Source of the DNA: Rhizobium mesoamericanum STM3625
GTDB taxonomy: Bacteria; Pseudomonadota; Alphaproteobacteria; Rhizobiales; Rhizobiaceae
DNA: 64,000 nucleotides
NCBI RefSeq assembly: GCF_000312665.1
Contig: NZ_HF536772.1
Location: 2,245,813 to 2,309,812, forward strand
Direction: 5' to 3'
Part shown: in pieces, positions 28,920 through 38,500 of the stretch
Layout: every line of letters begins with the position of its first letter
Position numbering within the stretch: position 1 is the stretch's first letter
Program-made: the position numbers and the translations under genes
Notes under the pieces: generated by a model
The model's database searches: none
What the model was told of the DNA's origin: nothing
The model's input: the letters and a program-made list of their open reading frames with translations, nothing else

Positions 28920-29753
28920 ATGGCCGAAGTCGTATCCTTTCGAAGGGATCTGAGCAAAGCGGGCGAGGGTGCGCTCGTCATCCCGCAATTAAACGACGGC
29001 GTCCTGCGGCTGACGCTAAGCAATCCGCCTGCAAATGCACTTTCTATCGCCGTCATGGAAACCCTGATCGGTGAACTCCAGAGCGCTGCGAACGACGCCG
29101 ACGTCCGCGTCATCATCATCGCCTCGACGGGCAGTGTCTTCTGCGCAGGCCATGATCTCAAGGAACTGACTGCGCATCGCGCGAACGAGGACGGCGGCGA
29201 GGCATTCTTCGAAGAAACCTTTGCGCTTGCGGCTGATCTGATGCTCGAGATCACGCGCCTTTCAAAGCCTGTTATCGCCGAGATCGACGGGCTTGCAACG
29301 GCTGCCGGCTGCCAGCTTGTCGCTTCCTGCGACCTTGCGATCTGTACTGATACGGCAACCTTCTGCACACCAGGCGTCAATATCGGCCTGTTCTGTTCGA
29401 CGCCGATGGTAGCGGTTTCGCGGGCAGCCCATCGCAAGCAGGCGATGGAAATGCTGCTTACCGGCGAGACGATCGACGCCTCGACCGCCAAGGATTTCGG
29501 TCTGGTAAACCGCATCGTCCCGAAGCAATACCTAACGCAGGTCGTCACCAAATATGCGTCCGTCATCGCAAGCAAATCACCGCTGACGCTGAAGATCGGC
29601 AAGGAGGCGTTCTACCGCCAGCTCGAAATGCCGCTCGAGGAAGCCTACAGCTACGCCGCTCAGGTCATGGTCGACAATATGCTGACGGCCGATGCCGAGG
29701 AGGGGATCGGAGCCTTCCTCGCCAAGCGCATGCCGCAGTGGACAGGCGAATAG
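28920..29753 (+). CDS. Enoyl-CoA hydratase/isomerase family protein
   Basis: 277 aa crotonase fold. The oxyanion-hole segments SNPPANALS / FCAGHDLKELTA and IDGLATAAGCQLVASCDLAI are clear. The usual catalytic Glu pair is not obvious (CTPGVNIGLFCSTPMVAVSR), resembling the ECHDC3-like branch, so the precise reaction is uncertain. It is divergent from the thioesterase. Its stop directly abuts the converging EamA gene. Confidence 0.88.
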   Translation: MAEVVSFRRDLSKAGEGALVIPQLNDGVLRLTLSNPPANALSIAVMETLIGELQSAANDADVRVIIIASTGSVFCAGHDLKELTAHRANEDGGEAFFEETFALAADLMLEITRLSKPVIAEIDGLATAAGCQLVASCDLAICTDTATFCTPGVNIGLFCSTPMVAVSRAAHRKQAMEMLLTGETIDASTAKDFGLVNRIVPKQYLTQVVTKYASVIASKSPLTLKIGKEAFYRQLEMPLEEAYSYAAQVMVDNMLTADAEEGIGAFLAKRMPQWTGE

Positions 29754-30572
29754 CTAGCCGAGTTTCAGGATCAGTCCGCCGAGCGCGATGATTGCTCCGG
29801 CGAGATAGCGCCACGCGCTAGCCTTTTCCTTTAAAACGATGACCGAGATCAACAGGGCAAAGAGGATCGACGTCTCGCGCAGCGCGGCAACGGTCGCGAC
29901 CGGCGCCTTGGTCATCGCCCAAAGTGCAAGGCCGTAGGATGCAATCGATCCGCCGCCACCGATAAGGCCGCGCCACCAATTGTAGCGGACATGCGCGGCG
30001 ACTGCGACGGTGCCCCGCTTGGAGGTCGCCCATGTGAAGAGCAATACGGGCGGCAGCAGCGACATCCACAACGTATACGATACCGCATTGCCGGAGATGC
30101 GGGCGCCGATGCCATCCACATAGGTATAGGTTGCAATCACGCACGCATTGGCGAGCGCCAGTCGGATGGCGTGCCCGCCGCCTCTTCGCGCCTCGAAGGC
30201 CAGCGTCAGGATGCCGGCGCATATCGTCATCGTTCCGATCACCGCACCCGTTGACAGCGTCTCGTCCAGGATAAAACCGCTGGTAGCTGCGATTAGGAGC
30301 GGCGCGCATCCGCGCATCAGCGGGTAGACCAGGCCGATGTCGCCCTCACGATAGGCGCCAGCAACAAGCTGGAAATACACGAACTGGAGAACGGCCGAAG
30401 CGCCGATGAACGGCCATGCCGCAGCGTTCGGCAATGGCAGGAACATCAGGAAAGGGAGAGCGCAAACAGCGCCGCCCGCCGATATGAGGCTGGCATCCAG
30501 CGACTTGTCTGTGCCCGCCTTGATCATGGCGTTCCATGTCGCGTGCAACAGGGCACCAAATAGCACAAGCAT
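29754..30572 (-). CDS. EamA/DMT family transporter
   Basis: 272 aa from the ATG at 30572 (MLVLFGALLHATWNAMIKAG). A longer frame to 30659 is possible, but the added N-terminus is not membrane-like. Ten hydrophobic segments form two EamA repeats. Substrate is unknown. It converges on the enoyl-CoA hydratase gene with zero spacing and no terminator between. Confidence 0.85.
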   Translation of the reverse strand: MLVLFGALLHATWNAMIKAGTDKSLDASLISAGGAVCALPFLMFLPLPNAAAWPFIGASAVLQFVYFQLVAGAYREGDIGLVYPLMRGCAPLLIAATSGFILDETLSTGAVIGTMTICAGILTLAFEARRGGGHAIRLALANACVIATYTYVDGIGARISGNAVSYTLWMSLLPPVLLFTWATSKRGTVAVAAHVRYNWWRGLIGGGGSIASYGLALWAMTKAPVATVAALRETSILFALLISVIVLKEKASAWRYLAGAIIALGGLILKLG

Positions 30573-30960
30573 TATGACGTGGATTGGCAAAAAAGACGAC
30601 CAGATGGTGTGAAAACTGCGACTGAGAATGCTTGTTGCCCCGCGGCGGGCAAAAATCAAATCCTAATTGATGACGGCACGACGTCAGGCAATTTGAAGAT
30701 GCCTGCTGGCACTCCTCAGAAAAAGAGGAACGTACACCAGAAGTATTTATTTGGCTGTCGCTTATTCAACTATGAGGCGTTGCTAACATAAGCGTGAACA
30801 TATGTGAACATATACAGGATATACATAGAACTTTAAGGATCGAATGGCCTCGATCACGTCGAATATTATACGATTGTGACAAAGCCGTCACAAAAATAGG
30901 CGGGCGCTGCCTGAAATCAATAAGGTTAGTGCACCTGATTTGGGACGTGAAAACGCGCTT
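30573..30960. other. AT-rich intergenic region with a tandem 10-bp repeat
   Basis: 388 nt without a supported gene. GTGAACATAT occurs twice head-to-tail at 30794-30803 and 30804-30813 in AT-rich DNA. It may be an operator or remnant. The EamA promoter should be at the left edge. Confidence 0.4.
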
Positions 30961-31290
30961 TTACAGCGAGTAATCGGGGATAATAAACATCCCGTCGAGG
31001 TTGTTGATATTTTGACAATTCAGCACGCGACACCTTGGATTATCTCTCGTCGGAATGGTCGTCCATTCCGCATACTGGTTGACGTCGCAATAGTTGCTGT
31101 TGCGAATATAGCGATCAAACAACGTCATGCCGCTAACCCGTTTCGATGGATACCGCAAAATCACAGCGCCCTCATTGTGGATCGCCGCGCGCGCCCCCTG
31201 ACAGCTCATCGAGAGCGAATTGTATCGCGAAATTGCAAGCGCCGGGGAGGCCGCCATAACCATGGTGATCACGGTGACCAATTTTTTCAT
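30961..31290 (-). CDS. Small exported protein of unknown function
   Basis: 109 aa. The signal peptide MKKLVTVITMVMAASPALA is followed by a mature domain with four cysteines (in SMSCQGAR, SNYCDVNQY, NPRCRVLNCQN), likely two disulfides. I do not recognise a named family, although similar small secreted proteins are common in Rhizobiales. A GGAGGATG-type RBS precedes the ATG. It is divergent from the CoA-binding protein gene. Confidence 0.7.
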   Translation of the reverse strand: MKKLVTVITMVMAASPALAISRYNSLSMSCQGARAAIHNEGAVILRYPSKRVSGMTLFDRYIRNSNYCDVNQYAEWTTIPTRDNPRCRVLNCQNINNLDGMFIIPDYSL

Positions 31291-31393
31291 GGCAACATCC
31301 TCCTTCGGCGTCCTAATGCCTATATACGCCGAAACTAACTGCAGGTTTCAATGAACTGCGAAATAAACGCGATTGTCATCGGAGGCGAAGCTC

Positions 31394-31822
31394 TTGAATC
31401 ACGACAAATATGAGGATGACTACATCCTCGATATTTTGCGTTCCGTGAAAACTATTGCGCTGACCGGAGCGTCGCCGAATCCGGCGCGACCGAGCAATGG
31501 CGTCATGGGTTATCTGCTGTCGCGCGGATACGAGGTCATCCCGGTGAACCCAGGCCAGGCTGGCAAGCAAATTCAGGGACAAATGGTTTACGCCCGGCTT
31601 GCCGATGTGCCTCGACCCGTCGACATGGTTGATGTCTTCCGTGCCTCGGAATTTCTGTCCGGCGTCGTCGAGGAGGCGTTGGCGATGAACCCGCAACCCA
31701 AAGTGATTTGGGCGCAGCTCGGTGTGCGCGATGATGCGGCTGCCGCAAGAGCAGAGGCGGCCGGCATCAAGGTGGTCATGGATCGTTGCCCGGCCATCGA
31801 GTATCCACGGCTTGTCGGCTGA
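31394..31822 (+). CDS. CoA-binding domain protein
   Basis: 142 aa starting at TTG 31394 (NHDKYEDDYILDILRS follows), chosen because GGAGG at 31381-31385 is 8 nt upstream. An earlier TTG at 31373 is the alternative. The Rossmann CoA-binding fold is seen in TIALTGASPNPARPS, YEVIPVNPGQAGKQIQG and PKVIWAQLGVRDDAAA. The role is unknown; such proteins often sit next to O-acetylhomoserine sulfhydrylase, as here. Confidence 0.85.
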   Translation: MNHDKYEDDYILDILRSVKTIALTGASPNPARPSNGVMGYLLSRGYEVIPVNPGQAGKQIQGQMVYARLADVPRPVDMVDVFRASEFLSGVVEEALAMNPQPKVIWAQLGVRDDAAAARAEAAGIKVVMDRCPAIEYPRLVG

Positions 31823-31930
31823 CGGGTTGGATTTTCCAAATAACGTGCCTGGGTTGAAATAGAACGAGATTAACTTTTCGCGGTCGTTCGCTATGCTCGC
31901 CGCCATTCGATCACTGAATGGGAGGGCTTC

Positions 31931-33214
31931 ATGGCCAAGAAGGGTCCGGGTTTCAATACGTTGGCAGTCCATGCGGGAGCGCAGCCTGATCCCGCGACGG
32001 GCGCGCGCGCCACGCCGATCTATCAGACGACCGCCTATGTATTTAATGATTCTGATCACGCTGCAGCGCTCTTCGGCCTACAGGAGTTCGGCAACATCTA
32101 TACCCGCATCATGAACCCGACCCAAGCTGTGCTCGAAGAGCGCGTCGCGGCACTTGAGGGCGGCACTGCGGCACTTGCCGTTGCGTCTGGCCATGCGGCA
32201 CAGATGATCGTCTTCCACACGCTTATGCGCCCGGGCGAAAACTTCGTGGCCGCGAAGCGGCTCTACGGAGGCTCGATCAACCAGTTCGGCCATGCCTTCG
32301 ATAACTTCGGCTGGCAGGTCCGCTGGGCAGACTCCGCCGATCCTGCGAGCTTCGAAAACCAGATTGATGGCAAAACGCGTGCGATTTTCATCGAAAGCCT
32401 CGCCAATCCGGGCGGCACTTTCGTCGACATCGCTGCAATTGCGGCGGTTGCACACAAGCATGGCCTTCCGCTGATCGTCGATAACACCATGGCGAGCCCC
32501 TATCTCGTCCGGCCGATCGAGCACGGTGCCGATATTGTCGTGCATTCGCTGACGAAATTTCTCGGCGGCCACGGCAATTCAATGGGCGGCGTCATCATCG
32601 ATGGCGGAACGTTCGATTGGTCGCAGTCAGGCAACTATCCGATGCTGTCCAGCCCGCGACCGGAATATAACGGTGTGGTCCTGCATTCGACGTTCGGCAA
32701 TTTTGCTTTCGCCATCGCCTGCCGCGTGCTTGGCCTGCGCGATCTCGGTCCGGCGATCTCGCCCTTCAATGCCTTCCTGATCTTGACGGGAATCGAAACG
32801 CTGCCGCTGCGCATGCAGCGCCACAGTGACAACGCGATCGCGGTTGCAAAGTGGTTGAAGGCGCACAGCAAGATCGCCTGGGTGAACTATGCTGGCCTCG
32901 AGGACGACCCGAACCATACGCTGCAGCAGCGCTATTCGCCGAAGGGGGCGGGTTCGGTTTTCACCTTCGGTGTCAAGGGCGGCTACGAGGCGGGCAAGAC
33001 GCTGGTCGAGGGATTGGAGCTATTCTCGCATCTCGCCAACATTGGCGATACGCGCTCGCTCGTGATCCATCCCGCGTCGACGACCCACCGGCAATTGACG
33101 GACGAGCAAAGGATCGCCGCCGGTGCCAGCCCCGACGTCGTTCGCCTTTCGGTAGGCATCGAGGACGTGAAGGATATCATCGCTGATCTTGAGCAATCGC
33201 TGGCGAAGATCTGA
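31931..33214 (+). CDS. metY: O-acetylhomoserine aminocarboxypropyltransferase/sulfhydrylase
   Basis: 427 aa PLP enzyme making homocysteine (or methionine) from O-acetylhomoserine and sulfide (or methanethiol). The PLP lysine is Lys209 in [33 protein letters not shown] and [22 protein letters not shown] are characteristic. Its length of ~430 fits MetY rather than the ~380-aa cystathionine enzymes. The cupin gene follows after 5 nt. Confidence 0.93.
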   Translation: MAKKGPGFNTLAVHAGAQPDPATGARATPIYQTTAYVFNDSDHAAALFGLQEFGNIYTRIMNPTQAVLEERVAALEGGTAALAVASGHAAQMIVFHTLMRPGENFVAAKRLYGGSINQFGHAFDNFGWQVRWADSADPASFENQIDGKTRAIFIESLANPGGTFVDIAAIAAVAHKHGLPLIVDNTMASPYLVRPIEHGADIVVHSLTKFLGGHGNSMGGVIIDGGTFDWSQSGNYPMLSSPRPEYNGVVLHSTFGNFAFAIACRVLGLRDLGPAISPFNAFLILTGIETLPLRMQRHSDNAIAVAKWLKAHSKIAWVNYAGLEDDPNHTLQQRYSPKGAGSVFTFGVKGGYEAGKTLVEGLELFSHLANIGDTRSLVIHPASTTHRQLTDEQRIAAGASPDVVRLSVGIEDVKDIIADLEQSLAKI

Positions 33215-33219
33215 GGGAC

Positions 33220-33564
33220 ATGGGAAACTATCTGACCTTTAACATCAATGACGTCGAACCCGAATTCGGTGCCCCGCCAGCCGACCGCGTGCTGGCCGGC
33301 GACCCGCAGTTCACGACCTGGAGCCTGGAGGAGGCCGATGGCGGACTTTATTCCGGCATATGGGAGGCGTCGCCCGGCAAGTGGCGCATCGCCTATGATG
33401 AGTGGGAGTATTGCAGCGTGCTTTCGGGATACTCGATCGTGACGGAAGATGGCGGCGATGCCGTGCATCTTCGGGCAGGCGATCGCATGATCCTCAAACC
33501 TGGCTTCAAGGGAGCCTGGGAAGTAATTGAAACGACACGGAAGGACTATGTCATCAGACTTTGA
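33220..33564 (+). CDS. Cupin (DUF861/EutQ-like) protein
   Basis: 114 aa single-domain cupin. Segments SGIWEASPGKWRIAYDEWEYCSVLSGYSIV and LRAGDRMILKPGFKGAWEV define the two cupin motifs of the (S)-ureidoglycine aminohydrolase-like/DUF861 group. Few His ligands are present, so metal binding is doubtful. Substrate is unknown. It is 5 nt after metY and presumably co-transcribed. Confidence 0.82.
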   Translation: MGNYLTFNINDVEPEFGAPPADRVLAGDPQFTTWSLEEADGGLYSGIWEASPGKWRIAYDEWEYCSVLSGYSIVTEDGGDAVHLRAGDRMILKPGFKGAWEVIETTRKDYVIRL

Positions 33565-33639
33565 TTTCAGCGCCGCACAGGGCTGAGAAGCGGTGTCGAA
33601 GGGTCGTTGACGCTCGCTCCGGCCAGCTTTGCGATAAAC

Positions 33640-35004
33640 CTAATTCCTGTCAGAGGAAGATGCGAAATCGCTGCGGACGATGCCATGGCGCTGCAGCTTG
33701 TCGTAGAACGTCTTCCTGGGAATACCGAGGTCTGCGATGGTACGCCGCACGTCGCCATCATTGGCGTTCAGCGCTTCGCGAATAATGTGGGCCTCGTATC
33801 GCTCCAGCCGGTCCGGCAGCGACAGGGTTTTGTCCGTCTCCGGTACTGCCGCAGGAGCTTGGTCCGAAATGTGGCCGACGCCGAGGACAAACCGCTCTGC
33901 AAAATGTGACAGTTCGCGAACGTTGCCCGGCCAGTCATATTCCCGTAGGTGGCGATGGACGGACGAGGGGATGGCAGGCACCTCGCGCTTGAAGCGGGTT
34001 GCGGCGCGCTCGGCGAAGTAGCCGAAAAGAAGCGGAACGTCGTCGCGACGCTCCTTGAGCGGCGGGATCGAGATCGTCACGACGTTGAGCCGATAGTATA
34101 GATCCTCGCGGAAGTCGCCACGTTGGCGGGGATCGCCGAGATCGATCTTGGAGGCGGCAACGACGCGCAGATCGACCTGCCGAACCTCGTTCGTTCCAAG
34201 CGGCGTTACCTCGCGCATTTCGAGCACGCGCAACATCTGCACCTGTGTTGCCGGCGGCATGCTCTCGATCTCGTCCAGGAAGAGCGTACCGCCACTGGCA
34301 TGTTCGATGCGACCGATGCGCTTCTTCTGAGCGCCGGTAAAAGCGCCGGGTTCGTGACCGAACAGCTCGCTTTCAACGACGCTTTCAGGCAGCGCTCCGC
34401 AGTTGAGCGCAACGAAATTGCCAGCTGCACGTCGGCTCCAGCGGTGCAACAGGCTTGCCACCACCTCCTTGCCGCTGCCGGTCTCACCCGTTAGGAGAAC
34501 GTCGACGTCCGTATCGGCAATCTGCCGCAATGTGTGCCGCAGCCGTTCCATCGCGGGTGTCTGGCCAATCAGCGGCAGGTCGTCACGTGCCTGTTCGGTT
34601 GCCTTCCGCAAAGACCGGTTTTCCATCACTAAACGGCGCTTTTCGGCAGCGCGCCGAACGCTTTGGATAAGCCGGTCTGTTGCGAAGGGTTTCGTGATGA
34701 AGTCATAAACCCCATCCTGCATGGCTTTCACTGCCATTGGAATGTCGCCGTGGCCGGTGACCAGGATGACCGGCAGATCCTCGTCTTGCTGCCGTACGCG
34801 GTTGAAGAGCTGCAAGCCATCGATCTCCGGCATCCGGATATCGGAAACGAGAACGCCTGCGAAATTCGCGTTCAATGCCGCCAACGCTTCGCCGGCATTG
34901 GAAAAGGCGGAAACGGCGAAGCCGGCGAGTTCGAGCGTCTGCTTGGTTGCCCGAAGCAGGTCCCTGTCGTCGTCGACGAGGAAGATCGGCGTTACTTCGC
35001 TCAT
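33640..35004 (-). CDS. dctD: C4-dicarboxylate response regulator DctD
   Basis: 454 aa sigma-54 activator. The receiver has the phosphoacceptor Asp55 ([11 protein letters not shown]). The AAA+ domain holds Walker A GETGSGKE (173-180) and the sigma-54 contact loop GAFTGA (220-225). A C-terminal Fis-type HTH follows ([20 protein letters not shown]). It is phosphorylated by DctB and drives dctA from the -24/-12 promoter. The start overlaps dctB by 4 nt. Confidence 0.96.
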   Translation of the reverse strand: MSEVTPIFLVDDDRDLLRATKQTLELAGFAVSAFSNAGEALAALNANFAGVLVSDIRMPEIDGLQLFNRVRQQDEDLPVILVTGHGDIPMAVKAMQDGVYDFITKPFATDRLIQSVRRAAEKRRLVMENRSLRKATEQARDDLPLIGQTPAMERLRHTLRQIADTDVDVLLTGETGSGKEVVASLLHRWSRRAAGNFVALNCGALPESVVESELFGHEPGAFTGAQKKRIGRIEHASGGTLFLDEIESMPPATQVQMLRVLEMREVTPLGTNEVRQVDLRVVAASKIDLGDPRQRGDFREDLYYRLNVVTISIPPLKERRDDVPLLFGYFAERAATRFKREVPAIPSSVHRHLREYDWPGNVRELSHFAERFVLGVGHISDQAPAAVPETDKTLSLPDRLERYEAHIIREALNANDGDVRRTIADLGIPRKTFYDKLQRHGIVRSDFASSSDRN

Positions 35005-36866
35005 GCTCTGGCCTTCCGCAAATGTACTGTAAAGCAGGTTCCGGTTTCATCGCTGGTCACATCCATGCGGCCGCCATAGTCTGCCACGATGTCCTTGGAA
35101 ATAACGAGGCCAAGACCCAGACCTCTCTCCTTGGAAGTGTTGAACGGCGTGAAAAGCGACTTCAGGATAACAGGCGAAATGCCTGGCCCGTTGTCAGCGA
35201 CTTCGATCGCAACCTCCTCGTCAGTCTCGCTGACAGAGACATCGACTTTGGCATCGGCTCGCCCATCGAGGGCTTCCAGGGCATTTTGGAACAGGTTGAT
35301 TAGAATCTGCTCAAGCCGGATTCGGTTGCCAAGCACATACAGCCCTGCTCGCGGCTGCCGGATATTCAGTGCCTCCAACTGGCCAGCGAACCGGCTTTTC
35401 AGCAGAACCACCGCACCATCGATTACTCCGAGCAATTCGATGGGCTCCGGTGCAACCCGGCCCTTTCGCGCGAACGCCTTCAATTCATCGGTAATGGCGC
35501 CGATCCGCTCGGTGAGGCTGGCGATCGCTTCGAGGTTTTCGTCAACGGGAGTCGTTTGCTGGCGCTCCAGGAAGACGCGGGCATTGTCTGCATAAGCGCG
35601 TATGGTCGCGACCGGTTGGTTGATCTCATGCGCAACGCCTGCGGCGATCTGGCCGAGGATCGCAAGCCGGTTCGCCTGCACCAACTCCTGCTGAACGATC
35701 TGCAGCCTCGCTTCCGTTTCCCTGTGATCGGAGATTTCGGCCTGCAAACGGTCGCGCGCCCGGCTGAGGTCGTCGGTTCGTGCGATGACCCGTCGTTCCA
35801 GCTCCTCACGCATGGCCTGTTCTTCCGCGATCTTCGTCGCGGCCGCCTGGCGTCTCCTCAGAATTAGCCCGGTAATGGCGAGGAGCGGCAGAAGGACGGC
35901 CAGCGACAGCAGTCGCATTTCACGAACCGACGCAGCAACCGGCGCGTCGGTCGGGACAAGGTATTCGAGATGCCACGGCGTGGTTGGTACCGGCGTGGAA
36001 AGGCGTAGATATTGGCCCTCGCCACTGCCGGGAAGAACCGCAGAGACTAGTGAAGCCGCAGCGTCGATCGGCTGAGGGCGCATGATGGGCAAGGTCGCAA
36101 GCGGTGCGTCACCGAACTGGAGGCTGTTGCGGATGGCGGCAAGGTCGGCCTCCGGCACGGGTCCGTTCATCATGAAACGCCACGAGGGAATACTGGTAAT
36201 CAGAACTACGCCGCGATCGTCGACAACATAAACAGGGCGTTGCGTATCGCGCCAATCGCTTTCCAGCTGATCGAACTGAAACTTGACGACCACGACGCCA
36301 AGCGGTGCCGCCGCACTGCCCACGCGGCGCGAAATGTAGAGGCCGGGACGCTTGCTTACACTGCCGAGGGCAAAGTGCTCGGCACTCCCATCGTCCATCG
36401 CCTTTCTGAAGTAGTCGCGGAAGGTATAGTCGTTGCCGACAAAGCTGATGGGCTCCCGCCAATTGCTGGAGGAGACAGCGATGCCGTTGGGACCGATGAC
36501 GTAGAGCACGGCGGCCTGCGTTCCCGTGACGAGCCGCTCAAGCTTCCGGTTCAAGATGTCGATCGCATCGCTGCTCTCGGCGGACAGGGCATCGAGAACC
36601 TGTTGGTCCTCGGCTAGAAGCAGAGGCAGCGCGCGCGGCCTTTCCAGAACTGCGTTGAGGAGCGCGACCTTGAGGCTCGCATCGGTGCGGCCTTGGCTCG
36701 CAATCGTGTCAATAGCGGAGCGGCGCCCATAGATGGTGGCGCCAAGGAGCGTGGCAAGGATCAGGACAGCCGAAACCGTGGCAAAGAGAATCCAGGCTCG
36801 CCCAATACGGCGGCTGGCCCGGTAAACGGAGCTGAAACCTGATGGCGAAGGAGGCTGCAACATCAT
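35001..36866 (-). CDS. dctB: C4-dicarboxylate sensor histidine kinase DctB
   Basis: 621 aa. TM1 is at ~24-46, a periplasmic double-Cache sensor domain at ~47-315, and TM2 at ~318-337. A coiled-coil at ~340-400 precedes the H-box with His413 ([11 protein letters not shown]). The ATP-binding domain has N- ([12 protein letters not shown]), G1 (DNGPGIS) and G2 ([12 protein letters not shown]) boxes. It senses succinate/malate/fumarate. No Shine-Dalgarno is seen before the ATG pair at 36866/36863; the region just upstream is a DctD-like dyad, so translation may be weak or start further in. Confidence 0.94.
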   Translation of the reverse strand: MMLQPPSPSGFSSVYRASRRIGRAWILFATVSAVLILATLLGATIYGRRSAIDTIASQGRTDASLKVALLNAVLERPRALPLLLAEDQQVLDALSAESSDAIDILNRKLERLVTGTQAAVLYVIGPNGIAVSSSNWREPISFVGNDYTFRDYFRKAMDDGSAEHFALGSVSKRPGLYISRRVGSAAAPLGVVVVKFQFDQLESDWRDTQRPVYVVDDRGVVLITSIPSWRFMMNGPVPEADLAAIRNSLQFGDAPLATLPIMRPQPIDAAASLVSAVLPGSGEGQYLRLSTPVPTTPWHLEYLVPTDAPVAASVREMRLLSLAVLLPLLAITGLILRRRQAAATKIAEEQAMREELERRVIARTDDLSRARDRLQAEISDHRETEARLQIVQQELVQANRLAILGQIAAGVAHEINQPVATIRAYADNARVFLERQQTTPVDENLEAIASLTERIGAITDELKAFARKGRVAPEPIELLGVIDGAVVLLKSRFAGQLEALNIRQPRAGLYVLGNRIRLEQILINLFQNALEALDGRADAKVDVSVSETDEEVAIEVADNGPGISPVILKSLFTPFNTSKERGLGLGLVISKDIVADYGGRMDVTSDETGTCFTVHLRKARA

Positions 36867-36867
36867 T

Positions 36868-36926
36868 CAATTTGTGCGTAATTTCGCACTCTCGTCAAAT
36901 CAATTTGTGCGAAAATACGCGCAAAT
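36868..36926. promoter_or_regulatory. Tandem DctD-like upstream activator sites
   Basis: Two related inverted repeats share AATTTGTGCG. Site 1 is GTGCG (36874-36878), a 6-nt spacer, CGCAC (36885-36889). Site 2 is ATTTGTGCG (36903-36911), a 6-nt spacer, CGCGCAAAT (36918-36926), with one mismatch. Known rhizobial dctA promoters carry tandem DctD sites about 70-140 bp upstream; the position fits. Spacing between centres is about 33 bp, roughly three helical turns. Confidence 0.8.
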
Positions 36927-36996
36927 CTCCCATTATGTGGGAGGTGAATTCGAAATATTGATTGTGAATCAATGATTTCATAGTTTCGTCACAACT

Positions 36997-37012
36997 TGGC
37001 ACGCATGTTGCA
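36997..37012 (+). promoter_or_regulatory. Sigma-54 (-24/-12) promoter of dctA
   Basis: TGGCACG-N4-TTGCA at 36997-37012 is a full match to the RpoN consensus. Transcription should begin near 37024, leaving a leader of about 80 nt before dctA. Confidence 0.92.
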
Positions 37013-37102
37013 AAACCTCCTCAAACAGCCGCGTGGCTGTTGACTTGGTTACACAATCGCCCCGGGAGGCCACCTTTGGTTTTGGGGCACATGGAGGACA
37101 TC

Positions 37103-38437
37103 ATGGGTGCAGCACTTCCAGTCGCGCAGCCGCGCGGCACGGTTCCATTTTACCGGCTTCTCTACGTGCAGGTTATTGCCGCCATCTGTGCTGGCATTCT
37201 GCTCGGCCATTTCTATCCCGACGTCGGCACGGCCCTGAAGCCGCTGGGCGACGCCTTCATCAAGCTCGTCAAGATGATCATCGCCCCCGTCATCTTCTTG
37301 ACGGTTGCGACGGGCATCGCCGGGATGTCCGATCTGCAGAAGGTCGGACGCGTTGCCGGCAAGGCAATGCTCTACTTTCTCGTCTTTTCGACGCTGGCCC
37401 TCGCCGTCGGCCTGTTGGTCGCCAACGTCATACAGCCGGGTGCCGGCATGCATATCGATCCGGCGACGCTCGATGCCAAGGCCGTTGCAACCTACGCGGA
37501 CAAGGCTCATGACGCGACGGTCACGGGCTTCCTAATGAACATCATTCCGAACACAATCGTTGGCGCCTTTGCCGAGGGCGATATTCTTCAGGTGCTATTC
37601 TTCTCGGTCCTCTTCGGTATCGCGCTTGCCATGGTTGGCGATCGTGGTCGACCGGTTGTCGACTTTCTGCAGGCCCTGACTGCCCCGGTCTTCAAGCTGG
37701 TGGCTGTCCTGATGAAGGCTGCTCCGATCGGTGCATTCGGCGCCATGGCCTTCACGATCGGCAAATACGGCATCGGCTCCATTGCAAATCTGGCAATGCT
37801 GATCGGTACCTTTTACCTGACGTCGCTGCTCTTCGTGCTCGTCGTCCTCGGCGCGGTCGCGCGGTATAACGGATTCTCGATCCTTTCGCTGATCCGCTAC
37901 ATCAAGGAAGAGCTGCTGCTGGTGCTCGGCACATCCTCTTCTGAGGCAGCGCTTCCCGGTCTCATGGCCAAGATGGAACAGGCAGGCTGCAAACGCTCGG
38001 TCGTCGGGCTCGTTATCCCGACTGGCTATTCCTTCAATCTCGATGGCACGAACATCTACATGACGCTCGCGGCTCTCTTCATCGCTCAGGCGACGGACAC
38101 GCCGCTGACCTTGGCAGACCAGATCCTGCTTCTGCTGGTTGCAATGTTGAGTTCCAAGGGTGCTGCCGGCATCACCGGCGCCGGCTTTATCACGCTCGCT
38201 GCAACGCTCTCTGTTGTACCCTCGGTTCCCGTTGCCGGCATGGCGCTGATCCTCGGCATCGACCGCTTCATGTCGGAATGCCGCGCTCTGACGAATTTTG
38301 TCGGTAACGCCGTTGCAACGGTCGTGGTCGCCCGCTGGGAGAATGAGCTCGACCAGACGAAGTTTGCTGCGGCCATGGCAGGCAAGTTGCCACAGGAGCC
38401 GGTAGCCGAAGTGTCGGCCTTACAAGCCGCTGAGTAA
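37103..38437 (+). CDS. dctA: C4-dicarboxylate transport protein DctA
   Basis: 444 aa DAACS-family symporter that imports succinate, malate and fumarate with protons or sodium; in rhizobia it is needed for symbiotic nitrogen fixation. The ATG at 37103 has GGAGG 5 nt upstream; in-frame upstream codons at 37040/37091 are rejected. [20 protein letters not shown] starts TM1. The Ser-rich [11 protein letters not shown] hairpin and the [13 protein letters not shown] motif mark the substrate site. Confidence 0.96.
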   Translation: MGAALPVAQPRGTVPFYRLLYVQVIAAICAGILLGHFYPDVGTALKPLGDAFIKLVKMIIAPVIFLTVATGIAGMSDLQKVGRVAGKAMLYFLVFSTLALAVGLLVANVIQPGAGMHIDPATLDAKAVATYADKAHDATVTGFLMNIIPNTIVGAFAEGDILQVLFFSVLFGIALAMVGDRGRPVVDFLQALTAPVFKLVAVLMKAAPIGAFGAMAFTIGKYGIGSIANLAMLIGTFYLTSLLFVLVVLGAVARYNGFSILSLIRYIKEELLLVLGTSSSEAALPGLMAKMEQAGCKRSVVGLVIPTGYSFNLDGTNIYMTLAALFIAQATDTPLTLADQILLLLVAMLSSKGAAGITGAGFITLAATLSVVPSVPVAGMALILGIDRFMSECRALTNFVGNAVATVVVARWENELDQTKFAAAMAGKLPQEPVAEVSALQAAE

Positions 38438-38457
38438 GCGAGACAGAAGTATGACAG

Positions 38458-38492
38458 AAACGTCCGCGCTGCCTGGGGCGCGGACGTTTTCA
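38458..38492. terminator. Bidirectional terminator, dctA / P450
   Basis: A 12-bp perfect stem pairs 38458-38469 with 38478-38489 (AAACGTCCGCGC with its complement), flanked by A- and T-runs. Confidence 0.88.
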
Positions 38493-38500
38493 TTGACAGC

